This document shows, piece after piece, positions 1 to 7,826 of a DNA stretch of 64,000 nt. The stretch lies in the NCBI GenBank assembly GCA_013314735.1, contig JABUFD010000001.1, forward strand, positions 248,001 through 312,000, written 5' to 3'. Positions within the stretch are counted from its first letter, which is position 1. Each line of letters starts with the position of its first letter. The translations under genes and the position numbers were made by a program. This DNA is from Anaerolineae bacterium. GTDB lineage: Bacteria; Chloroflexota; Anaerolineae; Anaerolineales; Anaerolineaceae. The notes under the pieces were generated by a model. That model was not told the origin of the DNA. It saw only the letters and a program-made list of their open reading frames with translations, and did no database searches.

Positions 1-443
1 GGAATGCCTTCCGGGGTGGCCGGGATTTTGATGCACAGGTTGGGGCGGTTGACCCACTGCCACAGGCGTTTGGCTTCGGCAATGGTGGTTTCGGTATCGT
101 TGGCAAGATTCGGGTCTACCTCGAGGCTGATATAACCGTCACCTTTGGCGGTTTTTTCATACAACGGGCGCAGCAGATCCGCGCCGGCCTGAATATCTTC
201 CACGGCCAGCTGCCAGAAGATCTGTTCAGGCGTCCATCCGGCCAGTGCCATCGGTTGAATGGCGTTATCGTAATCGCTGGATTTGGCGATGGCTTTCATG
301 AAGATGCTGGGGTTGGAAGTGACACCGTAAATGTCGCCGGCTTCAATCATCCCCTTTAAAGAGCCATCTTCGATTAACTTGCGCTGGATATTGTCATACC
401 ACAGCGATTGTCCCAATTTGTAGAGTTCCACATTTTTACTCAT
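1..443 (-). CDS. tal: Transaldolase, N-terminal part (cut by window edge)
   Basis: The visible 147 codons encode the N-terminal part of a transaldolase, which moves a dihydroxyacetone unit between sugar phosphates in the non-oxidative pentose phosphate pathway. The start MSKNVELYKLGQSLWYDNIQ, the TSNPSIF motif about 40 residues in and the GDGYISLEVDPN segment are typical of the long transaldolase subfamily. The ATG at 443 is preceded by GGAG with about 5 nt spacing and overlaps the end of rpiB by 8 nt, so the two are translationally coupled. With rpiB and tkt on the same strand it forms a pentose phosphate block. The catalytic lysine lies beyond the window edge. Confidence 0.93.
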   Translation of the reverse strand, partial: MSKNVELYKLGQSLWYDNIQRKLIEDGSLKGMIEAGDIYGVTSNPSIFMKAIAKSSDYDNAIQPMALAGWTPEQIFWQLAVEDIQAGADLLRPLYEKTAKGDGYISLEVDPNLANDTETTIAEAKRLWQWVNRPNLCIKIPATPEGI

Positions 444-912
444 TGTTTTCTCCTTGTGGTTGACCACATTCCCGGGCTTCCAATCCCTGAACCATCATTA
501 CGCGTTTCAGGTAATTACCCGTATTCAGAAACTCAGCCCCCAGAAAAGCTTTAACGATGTCCATTGCCAATTCAGTCCCGACCACTCGTCCTCCGAGGCA
601 AAGCACATTCATGTTGTCATGCTCCACACCCTGGTGGGCAGTATAGGTATCATGGCACACTGCGCCGTAGACCCCCTTCATTTTATTGACGGTAATGCTG
701 ACACCCACCCCGGAACCGCAAATTGCGATGCCACGGTCAGCCTGGCCAGAACGGACAGCTTCTCCCACCAGGATGCCGAAATCCGGGTAGTCCACGCGTT
801 CGATGACGTGTGTTCCCAGATCAAGGACTTCATGGCCGGCTTGCTGTACAGCCTGGATCACGGCTTCTTTCAGCGGATATCCACCGTGATCTGTACCCAC
901 TGCAATTTTCAT
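436..912 (-). CDS. rpiB: Ribose-5-phosphate isomerase B
   Basis: This 158-residue protein belongs to the RpiB/LacAB family, which interconverts ribose 5-phosphate and ribulose 5-phosphate. It starts MKIAVGTDHGGYPLK, carries the phosphate-binding GSGVG element in 'AICGSGVGVSI', and has the family's 'HDTYTAHQGVEHDNMNVL' segment. I chose the ATG at 912 because the family begins with MKIA and GGAAAGGAAC lies just upstream; the in-frame ATG at 954 would add 14 unrelated residues and lies inside the tkt terminator region. Its stop overlaps the tal start by 8 nt. Confidence 0.93.
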   Translation of the reverse strand: MKIAVGTDHGGYPLKEAVIQAVQQAGHEVLDLGTHVIERVDYPDFGILVGEAVRSGQADRGIAICGSGVGVSITVNKMKGVYGAVCHDTYTAHQGVEHDNMNVLCLGGRVVGTELAMDIVKAFLGAEFLNTGNYLKRVMMVQGLEARECGQPQGENNE

Positions 913-940
913 GGTTTGTTCCTTTCTATCCAACAGCAGA

Positions 941-977
941 TAAAAAGCAGGCATCCGGTTTAATGGCGGATGCCTGC
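941..977 (-). terminator. Rho-independent terminator of tkt
   Basis: A perfect 11-bp stem (GCAGGCATCCG at 947-957 with CGGATGCCTGC at 967-977, 9-nt loop) is followed on the minus strand by TTTTTA. It begins 8 nt after the tkt stop and lies before rpiB, so it should end or attenuate tkt transcription ahead of rpiB-tal. Confidence 0.8.
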
Positions 978-984
978 AAAGGGA

Positions 985-2991
985 TCAATGTGCCAGAAGG
1001 TCCTTCGCCTGGGCAAGAACGTTCTCAACGGTGAAGCCGAATTTTTCGTAAAGAATCTCATACGGAGCAGAAGCGCCGAAGGAGCCCATGGCGATAATGC
1101 GGCCTTTGTTGGTGGCGTATCGCTCCCAACCCATGGCTACGCCGGCTTCAATCACAACGCGCTTGGCAATGGAAGGCGGAAGGACGCTGTCTTTGTAGTC
1201 CTGGTCCTGCTCTTCGAACAATTCCCAGCAGGGGAAGGAAACCACGCGGACGCGGGTGCCTTCTGCGGCAAGTTTTTCCGCAGCCTGGTAGGCAATGCTC
1301 AATTCAGAACCCGTGCCGATCAGGATCACTTCAGGAGTGCCCTCACCAAAATCCTTGAGGACATATGCCCCACGGGCGAGGTTACAGGCGCAGGCGTTTT
1401 CTGTGCGGTCGTACACCGGCAGGTCCTGGCGCGACAGGGCGAAAAAGGTGGGTTTACTGCGGTTACGCAGGGCGAATTTCCAGGCTTCGGCGGTCTCGTT
1501 GGCGTCCGCAGGACGGATCACGTACAGGTTGGGCATGGCACGCAGCGATGCGAGATGCTCAATCGGCTGGTGGGTGGGTCCGTCCTCGCCCAGGCCGATG
1601 CTGTCGTGAGTGAAGACCCAGATGCTGGGAATGTGCGAGAGGGCTGCCGTACGCATGGCGGAGCGGCAATAATCGGTGAAGACCATGAAGCTGGCGCCGT
1701 AGGCGATGCAGCCGCCGTGGAGAGTGATCCCGTTGACAGCGGCGCCCATGGCGAATTCACGCACCCCAAAGTGGAAGTTGCGTCCTTCTGGTGATTCGTG
1801 CTGGAAGGCCGGGCTGCCATTGATCCAGGTTTTGGTGGAGGGGGCGAGGTCAGCAGAACCACCGATCAATTCCGGGATGCGTGGGGCGAGGGCGTTGATG
1901 ACCTTACCAGATGCGTTGCGCGTAGCCACGCCTTTCTTCATGTCGGTTGGAAAGTCAACCAGGTCCACATCCCAGCCTTGCGGAAACTCTCCAGCCATGC
2001 GGCGCTTGAATTCCGCTGCCAGTTCGGGGTACTGCGCGGCATAGGCGGCCATTTCCTGTTCCCACTTTGCCTGGGCGGCGGCACCTGTTTCCAGTGCCTT
2101 CCGGTAGAAGGCAAGCACATCTTCCGGGATGAAAAAGCGCGGCTGCACCGGCCAACCGACCAATTCTTTGGCGGCATCCAGTTCGGCATTGCCGGGAGGG
2201 GCTCCGTGTGCTTTTTCGGAACCTGCCAGGTTGGGCAGGCCGTAACCGATGATGGTGGGACAGATGATCAGCGAAGGGCGGGGATCTGTTTTGGCGGCCT
2301 TGATGGCGGCGTCAATGGCTTCCACGTCGTTGCCATCGGCAATACGGATCACCTGCCAGCCATAAGCTTCAAAACGCGCACCACGATCTTCGGTAAATGC
2401 CAGTTCTGTTTCGCCGTCAATCGAGATGTGGTTGTCATCATAGAAATAGATCAATTTGCCAAGCTTCAGGTGACCGGCGAGTGATGCAGCCTCAGAGGCG
2501 ACACCCTCCATCAGGTCTCCGTCGGTAACAATACCGTAGGTGTAATGGTCAACAACAGGGTGGCCATCCTTATTAAAAATGGCAGCGAGATGCGCTTCAG
2601 CGATAGCCATACCGACGCCGGTGGCGAAACCCTGGCCTAACGGGCCGGTGGTGGTTTCCACGCCGGGTGTCAGGCCGACTTCGGGGTGGCCGGGGGTGAG
2701 GCTGCCCCACTGGCGGAACTGTTTCAATTGTTCCAGCGGCAGGTCATAGCCGGTGAGATGCAGCATGCTGTACAGCAGCATCGAGCCGTGTCCGCCGGAG
2801 AGGACAAAACGGTCGCGGTCCGCCCACTTGGGGTTGGTGGGATTGTGTTTCAGATGGCGCGTGAAGAGCGTATAGGCGATTGCTGCCGTGCCCATTGGCA
2901 GCCCCGGGTGCCCGGAATTGGCTGTCTGCACGCCGTCAGCAGAAAGGAATCGGATGGTATTGATGGCTTTTTCCTGAAAATCTTGGTTCAT
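985..2991 (-). CDS. tkt: Transketolase
   Basis: At 668 residues this is a full-length thiamine diphosphate-dependent transketolase, transferring two-carbon units between ketoses and aldoses. Visible hallmarks are the N-terminal '[11 protein letters not shown]' motif, the ThDP-binding region [15 protein letters not shown] (here 'VTDGDLMEG') with '[10 protein letters not shown]', '[13 protein letters not shown]' and the C-terminal domain '[19 protein letters not shown]'. It lies upstream of rpiB and tal on the same strand, with a strong terminator between. The ATG at 2991 is preceded by a GAGGTAGATACG stretch on the minus strand. Confidence 0.96.
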   Translation of the reverse strand: MNQDFQEKAINTIRFLSADGVQTANSGHPGLPMGTAAIAYTLFTRHLKHNPTNPKWADRDRFVLSGGHGSMLLYSMLHLTGYDLPLEQLKQFRQWGSLTPGHPEVGLTPGVETTTGPLGQGFATGVGMAIAEAHLAAIFNKDGHPVVDHYTYGIVTDGDLMEGVASEAASLAGHLKLGKLIYFYDDNHISIDGETELAFTEDRGARFEAYGWQVIRIADGNDVEAIDAAIKAAKTDPRPSLIICPTIIGYGLPNLAGSEKAHGAPPGNAELDAAKELVGWPVQPRFFIPEDVLAFYRKALETGAAAQAKWEQEMAAYAAQYPELAAEFKRRMAGEFPQGWDVDLVDFPTDMKKGVATRNASGKVINALAPRIPELIGGSADLAPSTKTWINGSPAFQHESPEGRNFHFGVREFAMGAAVNGITLHGGCIAYGASFMVFTDYCRSAMRTAALSHIPSIWVFTHDSIGLGEDGPTHQPIEHLASLRAMPNLYVIRPADANETAEAWKFALRNRSKPTFFALSRQDLPVYDRTENACACNLARGAYVLKDFGEGTPEVILIGTGSELSIAYQAAEKLAAEGTRVRVVSFPCWELFEEQDQDYKDSVLPPSIAKRVVIEAGVAMGWERYATNKGRIIAMGSFGASAPYEILYEKFGFTVENVLAQAKDLLAH

Positions 2992-3119
2992 CTCGTATCT
3001 ACCTCATTCTTTGTTTAATCCACATCCAGGATGGCGCAACACACAATAGCGCCATTGCGAGTGTGATGGTTTGCTGTTCTTATTTTACCCCATGCGATGC
3101 GGGAACTGCATGCGCAAAT

Positions 3120-3147
3120 GTTCCTCTTTCATTTTATGAAGAGGAAC
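3120..3147. terminator. Hairpin between DUF1801 gene and tkt
   Basis: GTTCCTCTTTCAT and ATGAAGAGGAAC form a near-perfect stem (one bulged T) with a TTT loop. It lies 32 nt past the stop of the minus-strand DUF1801 gene and could terminate that operon, but the following T-tract is weak. The rest of 2992-3178 should hold the tkt promoter; I could not assign it with confidence. Confidence 0.4.
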
Positions 3148-3178
3148 ACTGATCTGGCAGCGATGGTTCTATTTGGTA

Positions 3179-3544
3179 TTACCAGGCGGTGAGGTTTTCT
3201 TCCACCCGGAATTTTACGATTCTCGTAATCAAATCCAGGGGGAGCGGTTGATCGAGTGGGAACCGCACGGTTCCCTTGGAAAGGTGGTAACGTTCCAATT
3301 CCGCACGAAAAGCCTCAACGCCGCTGGGTGCCGGATAAAATCCGATATGGGTTGGATAGGCTGCAAAATGCACCAGGTTCTTTTTTAGGTAGAAAGTCGG
3401 CATACCGTAACTGATTTTTTCTACGGCGTGGGGTGCAGCCGCCTGGATGGTGGAGCGAAGCTCCCGCAACTTTTCCTGAATGTCAGCGGGAAACCGGGCA
3501 ATATATTCCTCGATCGTGGTGAAGGTTGTGGTTTGAGATTTCAC
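3179..3544 (-). CDS. DUF1801 (YdhG-like, frataxin-fold) protein
   Basis: This protein of about 121 residues matches the DUF1801/YdhG family: 'TTIEEYIARFPADIQEKLRELR', 'AAPHAVEKISYGMPTFYLKK', 'VHFAAYPTHIGFYPAPSG' and 'GTVRFPLDQPLP'. Some members are proposed iron-binding frataxin-fold proteins; the biochemical role is not established. I place the start at the GTG at 3544 because GGAG stands 7 nt upstream, formed by the last codons of the preceding gene. An upstream in-frame start at 3562 lacks such a site. Three or four nucleotides separate it from the isochorismatase-like gene stop, so the two form one operon. Confidence 0.8.
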   Translation of the reverse strand: MKSQTTTFTTIEEYIARFPADIQEKLRELRSTIQAAAPHAVEKISYGMPTFYLKKNLVHFAAYPTHIGFYPAPSGVEAFRAELERYHLSKGTVRFPLDQPLPLDLITRIVKFRVEENLTAW

Positions 3545-3548
3545 AGGA

Positions 3549-4046
3549 TCACTCCAACACACGCAATAGTGCGCCAGGGGTCAGGTGGCTGCACAATTCT
3601 TCCACCAATTCGATTTGCCTGGGGTCGTGGCTGGCAATGCCGTAGCGGACGAGAATCGGTTTCAGGTCGAGGTCTTCCGCACCGCGGTAGGTGGAAAGGA
3701 CGCAGTAGGCGGCGGAGAATCCGGTGATGAAAATCGTATCGGCACCCAGGTCCTGGATCGTCTGGTACAGGCTGGTTTTGTTGAAGCTGTTGCCATATGT
3801 TTTATAAATATGGATGTCTGTGGGCATCACATCCATTTCGTCCGGGGTGTCAAAGCCTGGCTGGCCGGGCAGCAGGTTTTCAGATTTATTCATGTGCTGG
3901 ATGCAAATCACCGGCAGGTTGTGTTTCCGGAAAGCGCCTATAGCCATATTGATCACCTGTACCGCCTCGGTGAGGGATTGGGCTGTAACCGGGCTTTCCT
4001 GGTAAAAGGCTTTTTGAACATCAATGACCAATAAAACAGGTTTCAT
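3549..4046 (-). CDS. Isochorismatase-family cysteine hydrolase
   Basis: A 165-residue member of the isochorismatase/nicotinamidase superfamily. The catalytic Asp is in 'LLVIDVQKAFYQES' and the nucleophile is the Cys of 'FSAAYCVLSTYRGAEDL', in the usual place after the 'TIFITG' strand. The substrate cannot be told from sequence; members hydrolyse nicotinamide, isochorismate, ureidoacrylate or other amides. The start at 4046 fits the family N-terminus (MKPVLLVIDVQ) and has GGGATTCCC upstream but no strong Shine-Dalgarno; a longer form from 4121 adds 25 poorly conserved residues. Confidence 0.82.
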   Translation of the reverse strand: MKPVLLVIDVQKAFYQESPVTAQSLTEAVQVINMAIGAFRKHNLPVICIQHMNKSENLLPGQPGFDTPDEMDVMPTDIHIYKTYGNSFNKTSLYQTIQDLGADTIFITGFSAAYCVLSTYRGAEDLDLKPILVRYGIASHDPRQIELVEELCSHLTPGALLRVLE

Positions 4047-4139
4047 GGGAATCCCTTTCCGAAATAAGCTCGTTGGTATATAGGGATTATATGAAAAAAA
4101 GCATCCAATTGGGACAGGCAATTTCCTGCAAATGGAGAA

Positions 4140-5435
4140 TCAGTCTTCGTAAATAATAGCCATGTTCTGCAGTACCGACCAGGATTTTAAAAAGGTTTCT
4201 ATCCCCTTGTAATAGATCGTGCTGCCATCCAGAATGGTTACGTAGTCCGGCCCGTAACCAACCAGGAGTACCACGTGTTCATAGGGCGCCACAACGACTT
4301 CGCTGCCGTCCGTGGCAGTGTATACCTGAGCGGCCACATTGGTCCAGCTCTGGCCGATATACCAGATGATGACCGGCTGGCCATTGGCGATCTGCCGCTG
4401 CAACTCTTCGAAGGTGTAATTGCGCACGGCCTGTGCCGGCAGACCGTAGGCGCGCAGCAATGCAGCCACAGGTTCGGCGTGCACGCCATAAGCGCGTGGT
4501 GGGGTCAATCCCCAAACGCCATCCACACTGCCCACAAAGCCAACTTCCGGGTTGTCTGAAACCGGCAGGCCGTTGTGGAAATCCATTTCGTGAATTTCCA
4601 TGCCAAAGTAACGGGCCCAATCGACGGCCGCGCTTGATTCACAGCTTAAAGGGCGGATTTGATCGGAGCCGTAGATATTCCCGATGCCTGCACTGGCGGG
4701 TAATTCGGGTGTGGGGGTATGGGTCGGAACCGGAGTGGCAGTTTCGGTGGGAGTGTGTGTCGCCGTTGGCGAGGGTGATGCTGTCGCTGTCGGATAGGCG
4801 GTAATCGTTGATGTGGGTTCAGGAGTATTCGTCCCGGTTGGGGTGGCTTCCGCTGGCTGTGTAGTACCAGTCATCATCAGGCTGATGCTTCCGGAAACTG
4901 ATTGGGATGGGGGAAACAGCAGGGAGAGGATGTCAGCGCCAAAGCGCACATATACCAATCCAGCCAGCAGCAGCCCCAGCACAGCGGCAGCCGTGACCAA
5001 TACCCAGGAACGCCTGGATGCTGGTTTTGAAGCGGGAACGGTTTGCCGTGGCACCGCGATGCTTTCCGGCGCTACTGTAAATGGGGCGACAGATTGCAGG
5101 TTGCCAGTGACGGGCCGGGCCGTAGTGGTTTCATCTGCTGTGACGGGTGAGGGGATTGTAACGACGGGATGTTTGCGGACTTCACCCGTAAGCTCTGCCA
5201 ACTTTTTCGCGGCCAGTTCATTCGAGGGATTGATCCGCAGGCATTGATGGAGGCAGGCGATGCGCTCGCGTCTGCTGCCGGAGACCACCGCCAGTAAAAA
5301 CCAGGTGCGGTCTTCCTGTGGGAAATGCTGGATTAAAACCCGTAAGTATTGCCGGGCTTCGGTATAGCGCCGGTTTTTCGCAAGGCTGATGGCCTGGTGC
5401 AATGCCTGTTCAATGGTATCCATGATGCGGGTCAC
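4140..5435 (-). CDS. TPR-like, single-pass membrane protein with C39-like papain domain
   Basis: The protein (up to 431 residues) has three parts: a helical TPR-like N-terminus (about 5-85), one transmembrane helix (about 143-165) and, after a Thr/Pro-rich spacer (about 190-245), an extracellular C39-like peptidase domain (Peptidase_C39_2 type). The likely catalytic triad is Cys265 in 'PLSCESSA', His387 in 'YEHVVLLVGYG' and Asp403 in 'ILDGS'. Such domains cut or transfer peptides, or act as non-catalytic binders; the target is unknown. Start choice is open: a GTG at 5435 overlaps the upstream stop (GTGA), while the ATG at 5423 gives a more natural N-terminus (MDTIEQAL). It is coupled to the small membrane protein upstream. 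Confidence 0.75.
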   Translation of the reverse strand: MTRIMDTIEQALHQAISLAKNRRYTEARQYLRVLIQHFPQEDRTWFLLAVVSGSRRERIACLHQCLRINPSNELAAKKLAELTGEVRKHPVVTIPSPVTADETTTARPVTGNLQSVAPFTVAPESIAVPRQTVPASKPASRRSWVLVTAAAVLGLLLAGLVYVRFGADILSLLFPPSQSVSGSISLMMTGTTQPAEATPTGTNTPEPTSTITAYPTATASPSPTATHTPTETATPVPTHTPTPELPASAGIGNIYGSDQIRPLSCESSAAVDWARYFGMEIHEMDFHNGLPVSDNPEVGFVGSVDGVWGLTPPRAYGVHAEPVAALLRAYGLPAQAVRNYTFEELQRQIANGQPVIIWYIGQSWTNVAAQVYTATDGSEVVVAPYEHVVLLVGYGPDYVTILDGSTIYYKGIETFLKSWSVLQNMAIIYED

Positions 5436-5611
5436 TTCTCCTGATCTTTATCGCGGTTTGCCCAAAACAGAATGGTCAACAATGCCGCTGCTGCCCAAAC
5501 CAGTGCGGCGTATTGCTGATACCAGGGTGGATTGGAAAAGGCCAGGAAAGCGATTCCCAGCAGGATCAGCATCACAAACAAAGACCAGTACCGGCGGACA
5601 AATTCTTTCAT
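5432..5611 (-). CDS. Small two-helix membrane protein
   Basis: A 59-residue protein starting MKEFVRRYWSLFVMLILLG with two hydrophobic helices (about 9-27 and 34-50) and a charged tail (NRDKDQEK). I chose the ATG at 5611 because the sequence upstream of it is not hydrophobic and looks non-coding; a longer start lies at 5638. It overlaps the start of the C39-like gene and is probably co-expressed with it. No family recognised. Confidence 0.6.
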   Translation of the reverse strand: MKEFVRRYWSLFVMLILLGIAFLAFSNPPWYQQYAALVWAAAALLTILFWANRDKDQEK

Positions 5612-5738
5612 ATGACTGAGCGTAATGTCCCGGTGCAATTTGCAGGCCAGCCAGAGTGTATCATCATATCCTCATTATACAGGATGCAGGAAACAGGGCA
5701 AATCGGCAAGGCAGCCGAAACTTGTCGCCACTCCACTT

Positions 5739-5776
5739 ATGAAAACAGGCGAAGGAAGTTTGCTTCCTTCGCCTGT
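5739..5776 (-). terminator. Terminator of the heliorhodopsin gene
   Basis: A perfect 14-bp stem (ACAGGCGAAGGAAG at 5745-5758, CTTCCTTCGCCTGT at 5763-5776) with a 4-nt loop is followed on the minus strand by TTTTC. It lies 17 nt after the heliorhodopsin stop and separates that gene from the small membrane protein. Confidence 0.8.
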
Positions 5777-5792
5777 GATAGCTTGGGGGGGA

Positions 5793-6593
5793 TTATACAG
5801 GGGCCAGCGTGCCGGAGAAGATCAACCATGCCAGGAGTGTTTTGGCTGCCAGGCTGAGAACGATGTAGAATTTTTCACCGAACAGGTAGTCTTTCCAGGG
5901 GCCAATCTTCTTATACTGCAGGAACATGTTGATGGCAAAGATGTTGAAGAAGACGAACAGGGAGGGAATGATGGCATAAACGAAGTCTGGCGGTCGGGTA
6001 TCGGCGCTGCTGGAATTGTTGATTGCGCCCAGGAAGTACATGACCAACACGATCCAGGGCACAATGCCAGCGATACAACCGTAGATGAAGGCTTTCCAGT
6101 CGACCTTTTTGGTGAACTGGTTGATGTCTTCCATCAGGATGCCGAACAGGTTCATGGCGGCATTGACACCAAACATGGCGATCAAAGCGCCCACATCACG
6201 CACGCCAGCCAGGAGGCCGATCAGGACGATCATCCAGGAAGAGCTCAATGCATATTCATAGAAACGTACCGGGTTCTTACCTTTGGCCAAATTTTGCTGG
6301 TATTTCTTGTAACCCACCGTGGCCAACAGGAAATGCGCCACTGCGGAAATCAGCAGAAACACAGCGACCGCGATCCCAAACGGCAGATCATAAAAAACTC
6401 CGGTCTGCGGTTCCAATGAAAAGTTGTCGATATTGAATTTGAGATAATTGGTGTTGATTGGATACGTTACATCGTTACTGAGAACGATCATCAAAATACC
6501 CTGAATCAGGTGAAAGAAACCCATAATGGCGTTAAACCGCCGCAGGCCTGTCAACTTTTTCTGGGGGATGGCGACTTCATTTGCCGGACTCAT
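5793..6593 (-). CDS. Heliorhodopsin (HeR)
   Basis: A 266-residue seven-helix protein matching the heliorhodopsin family, retinal-binding light sensors that sit in the membrane inverted relative to type 1 rhodopsins. Diagnostic elements are 'LRRFNAIMGFFHLIQG' in helix 1, 'RFYEYALSSSWMI' in helix 3 and 'LSLAAKTLLAWLIFSGTL' in helix 7. Lys251 is the retinal Schiff-base lysine; Glu113 corresponds to the counterion; His28 and His87 match the two histidines near the retinal in characterised members. The ATG at 6593 has AAGGAG 9 nt upstream. It is a single-gene unit with its own terminator. No carotenoid-cleaving oxygenase gene is visible in the window, so retinal supply is unexplained. Confidence 0.93.
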   Translation of the reverse strand: MSPANEVAIPQKKLTGLRRFNAIMGFFHLIQGILMIVLSNDVTYPINTNYLKFNIDNFSLEPQTGVFYDLPFGIAVAVFLLISAVAHFLLATVGYKKYQQNLAKGKNPVRFYEYALSSSWMIVLIGLLAGVRDVGALIAMFGVNAAMNLFGILMEDINQFTKKVDWKAFIYGCIAGIVPWIVLVMYFLGAINNSSSADTRPPDFVYAIIPSLFVFFNIFAINMFLQYKKIGPWKDYLFGEKFYIVLSLAAKTLLAWLIFSGTLAPV

Positions 6594-6658
6594 TGATATA
6601 TCTCCTTGGTTGAATAAAATTATATTTAATAGAATAATAATGAATAATTATTAGACGC

Positions 6659-6714
6659 GTATTAGTTAATCACCTCAGTTTATCAACGTTTGTATAGATT
6701 CTAACGGACAAACG
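6659..6714 (-). promoter_or_regulatory. Putative heliorhodopsin promoter with upstream inverted repeat
   Basis: On the minus strand TTGATA (6681-6686) and TAATAC (6659-6664) are 16 nt apart, a reasonable housekeeping promoter for the heliorhodopsin gene. Directly upstream is an inverted repeat, CGTTTGT (6687-6693) and ACAAACG (6708-6714), which could bind a regulator. The surrounding 6594-6761 stretch is strongly AT-rich and holds no gene. Confidence 0.4.
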
Positions 6715-6761
6715 CTTTATATCGTTATTTTCGTTGCTCGTTCTTAATTCCTTGGTGGGGT

Positions 6762-7625
6762 ATGATTAAAGAAATCCCCCCAATCGGAGCTGTGATGTTG
6801 TCCCATCCTGTATTAATGCCGTATCCTGACGTTCAAAAAATGTTGAGTTTGATCCATGCTGGCATTCAATCCATCCTGCAGATGGATTATGTATCGTTGA
6901 CCCTGCATGGGTCCATGGCAGCGGGTGGGTTTGATCCTGACCGGAGTGACGTGGATTTCCTGGTGGTAACCGAACAACCGGTCGAGAGCGAGCCATTCAA
7001 CCGCCTGGCGGCCATGCACGAGGCACTCAGTGGCAGCGGCCTGGCCTGGGCAACCAACATTGAGGGTTCCTACATTCACCGGAGCGCACTGTACCGCTAT
7101 GATCCGGGGGACTGCGTTCATCCTGCCCTTCGCTGCGATGGTTCATTTGGCTGGGATGGCCACGGCCCTGATTGGGTTTTACAGCGGTGGAACATCCGTG
7201 AGTACGGCATTGTGCTGTTCGGTGAGGCACCCCGTTCCTTAATTGCTCCAATCTCACCCGATGAGATGCGGTCAGCGGTACTGGGCATCCTGCTTTCCTG
7301 GTGGGAACCGATGCTGTTGAATGAATACCGCCTGGACGAGCCGGAGTACCAGGCGTATGCCGTGATGACGATGTGCCGTTCTTTCTATACCCTCACAACC
7401 GGCAAGGTCGCATCCAAGCCGGAAGCGGCGGTATTTTCGCTGGCACGGCTGTCTGACACCCCATGGGCAGCACTGATCCGTGAAGGCGCGGCGTGGCGGC
7501 ATGGGATGGTGATGGACCGCAAGGAGATGGTGAAGGGATTTATCCGCTTCACGATTGCTGCCTGTAAAGATGCGATCAATGACATGGATGCAACAAAAAA
7601 TCCCGGCGCGCCGGGATTGGAGTAA
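6762..7625 (+). CDS. AadA-like nucleotidyltransferase (aminoglycoside adenylyltransferase family)
   Basis: The 287-residue protein has a nucleotidyltransferase domain with the signature 'LHGSMAAGGFDPDRSDVDFLVV', where GS and the DxD aspartates bind nucleotide and metal, followed by a helical C-terminal domain of the AadA/DUF4111 type. AadA enzymes adenylylate streptomycin and spectinomycin; a chromosomal relative in an environmental bacterium may have another substrate, so resistance is not implied. The ATG at 6762 is 4 nt after GGTGGG; the ATG at 6795 is an alternative. Its last codons overlap the terminator of the convergent tRNA-Gly gene. Confidence 0.8.
   Translation: MIKEIPPIGAVMLSHPVLMPYPDVQKMLSLIHAGIQSILQMDYVSLTLHGSMAAGGFDPDRSDVDFLVVTEQPVESEPFNRLAAMHEALSGSGLAWATNIEGSYIHRSALYRYDPGDCVHPALRCDGSFGWDGHGPDWVLQRWNIREYGIVLFGEAPRSLIAPISPDEMRSAVLGILLSWWEPMLLNEYRLDEPEYQAYAVMTMCRSFYTLTTGKVASKPEAAVFSLARLSDTPWAALIREGAAWRHGMVMDRKEMVKGFIRFTIAACKDAINDMDATKNPGAPGLE
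7595..7618 (-). terminator. tRNA-Gly terminator inside the 3' end of the AadA-like gene
   Basis: The 20-nt palindrome at 7599-7618 (AATCCCGGCG / CGCCGGGATT) is followed on the minus strand by TTTTTTG. It is the natural terminator of the tRNA-Gly gene, yet it is translated as the last codons of the convergent nucleotidyltransferase gene. Confidence 0.8.
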
Positions 7626-7696
7626 GCGGGCGACGAGATTCGAACTCGCGAATATTAGCTTGGGAAGCTAATGCCTTACCACTTGGCGACGCCCGC
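7626..7696 (-). tRNA. tRNA-Gly (anticodon CCC)
   Basis: The minus strand folds as a cloverleaf: acceptor GCGGGCG with CGCCCGC, D-arm GCCAAGTGGTAAGGC, anticodon arm TTAGC-TTCCCAA-GCTAA and a TTCGAAT T-loop. The anticodon is CCC. No CCA is encoded. It has a consensus promoter and its own terminator, so it is a stand-alone unit. Confidence 0.95.
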
Positions 7697-7707
7697 AGGT
7701 TAGAAAG

Positions 7708-7736
7708 ATTATAGTATCCTATTGGAAGACTGTCAA
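7708..7736 (-). promoter_or_regulatory. Consensus sigma70-type promoter for tRNA-Gly
   Basis: The minus strand reads TTGACA (7731-7736), a 17-nt spacer and TATAAT (7708-7713), an exact consensus promoter, 11 nt upstream of the mature tRNA 5' end. Confidence 0.88.
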
Positions 7737-7760
7737 GAAAAGCCCCCCGGGGTAGGATTA

Positions 7761-7769
7761 TGGTATAAT
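7761..7769 (+). promoter_or_regulatory. Extended -10 promoter for mreB
   Basis: TGGTATAAT is a perfect extended -10 element with no good -35. It lies 58 nt before the mreB start and likely drives the mreBCD-mrdA block. Confidence 0.6.
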
Positions 7770-7826
7770 GCGGCGCAGGAGTGAGAGGAGCTCTCAAATT
7801 CCCACGTAGCGCCGAAGGAGCAAGCA

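Noticed and set aside
4690-4870. Repetitive-looking stretch rich in ACT/CCC-type codons
   Set aside because: It codes for the Thr/Pro linker of the C39-like protein in frame; it is not an independent DNA repeat.
6762-7625. Antibiotic resistance gene on a mobile element
   Set aside because: Only the AadA-like fold is seen. There is no integron, transposase or terminal repeat around it, and codon use matches its neighbours, so acquired resistance is not supported.
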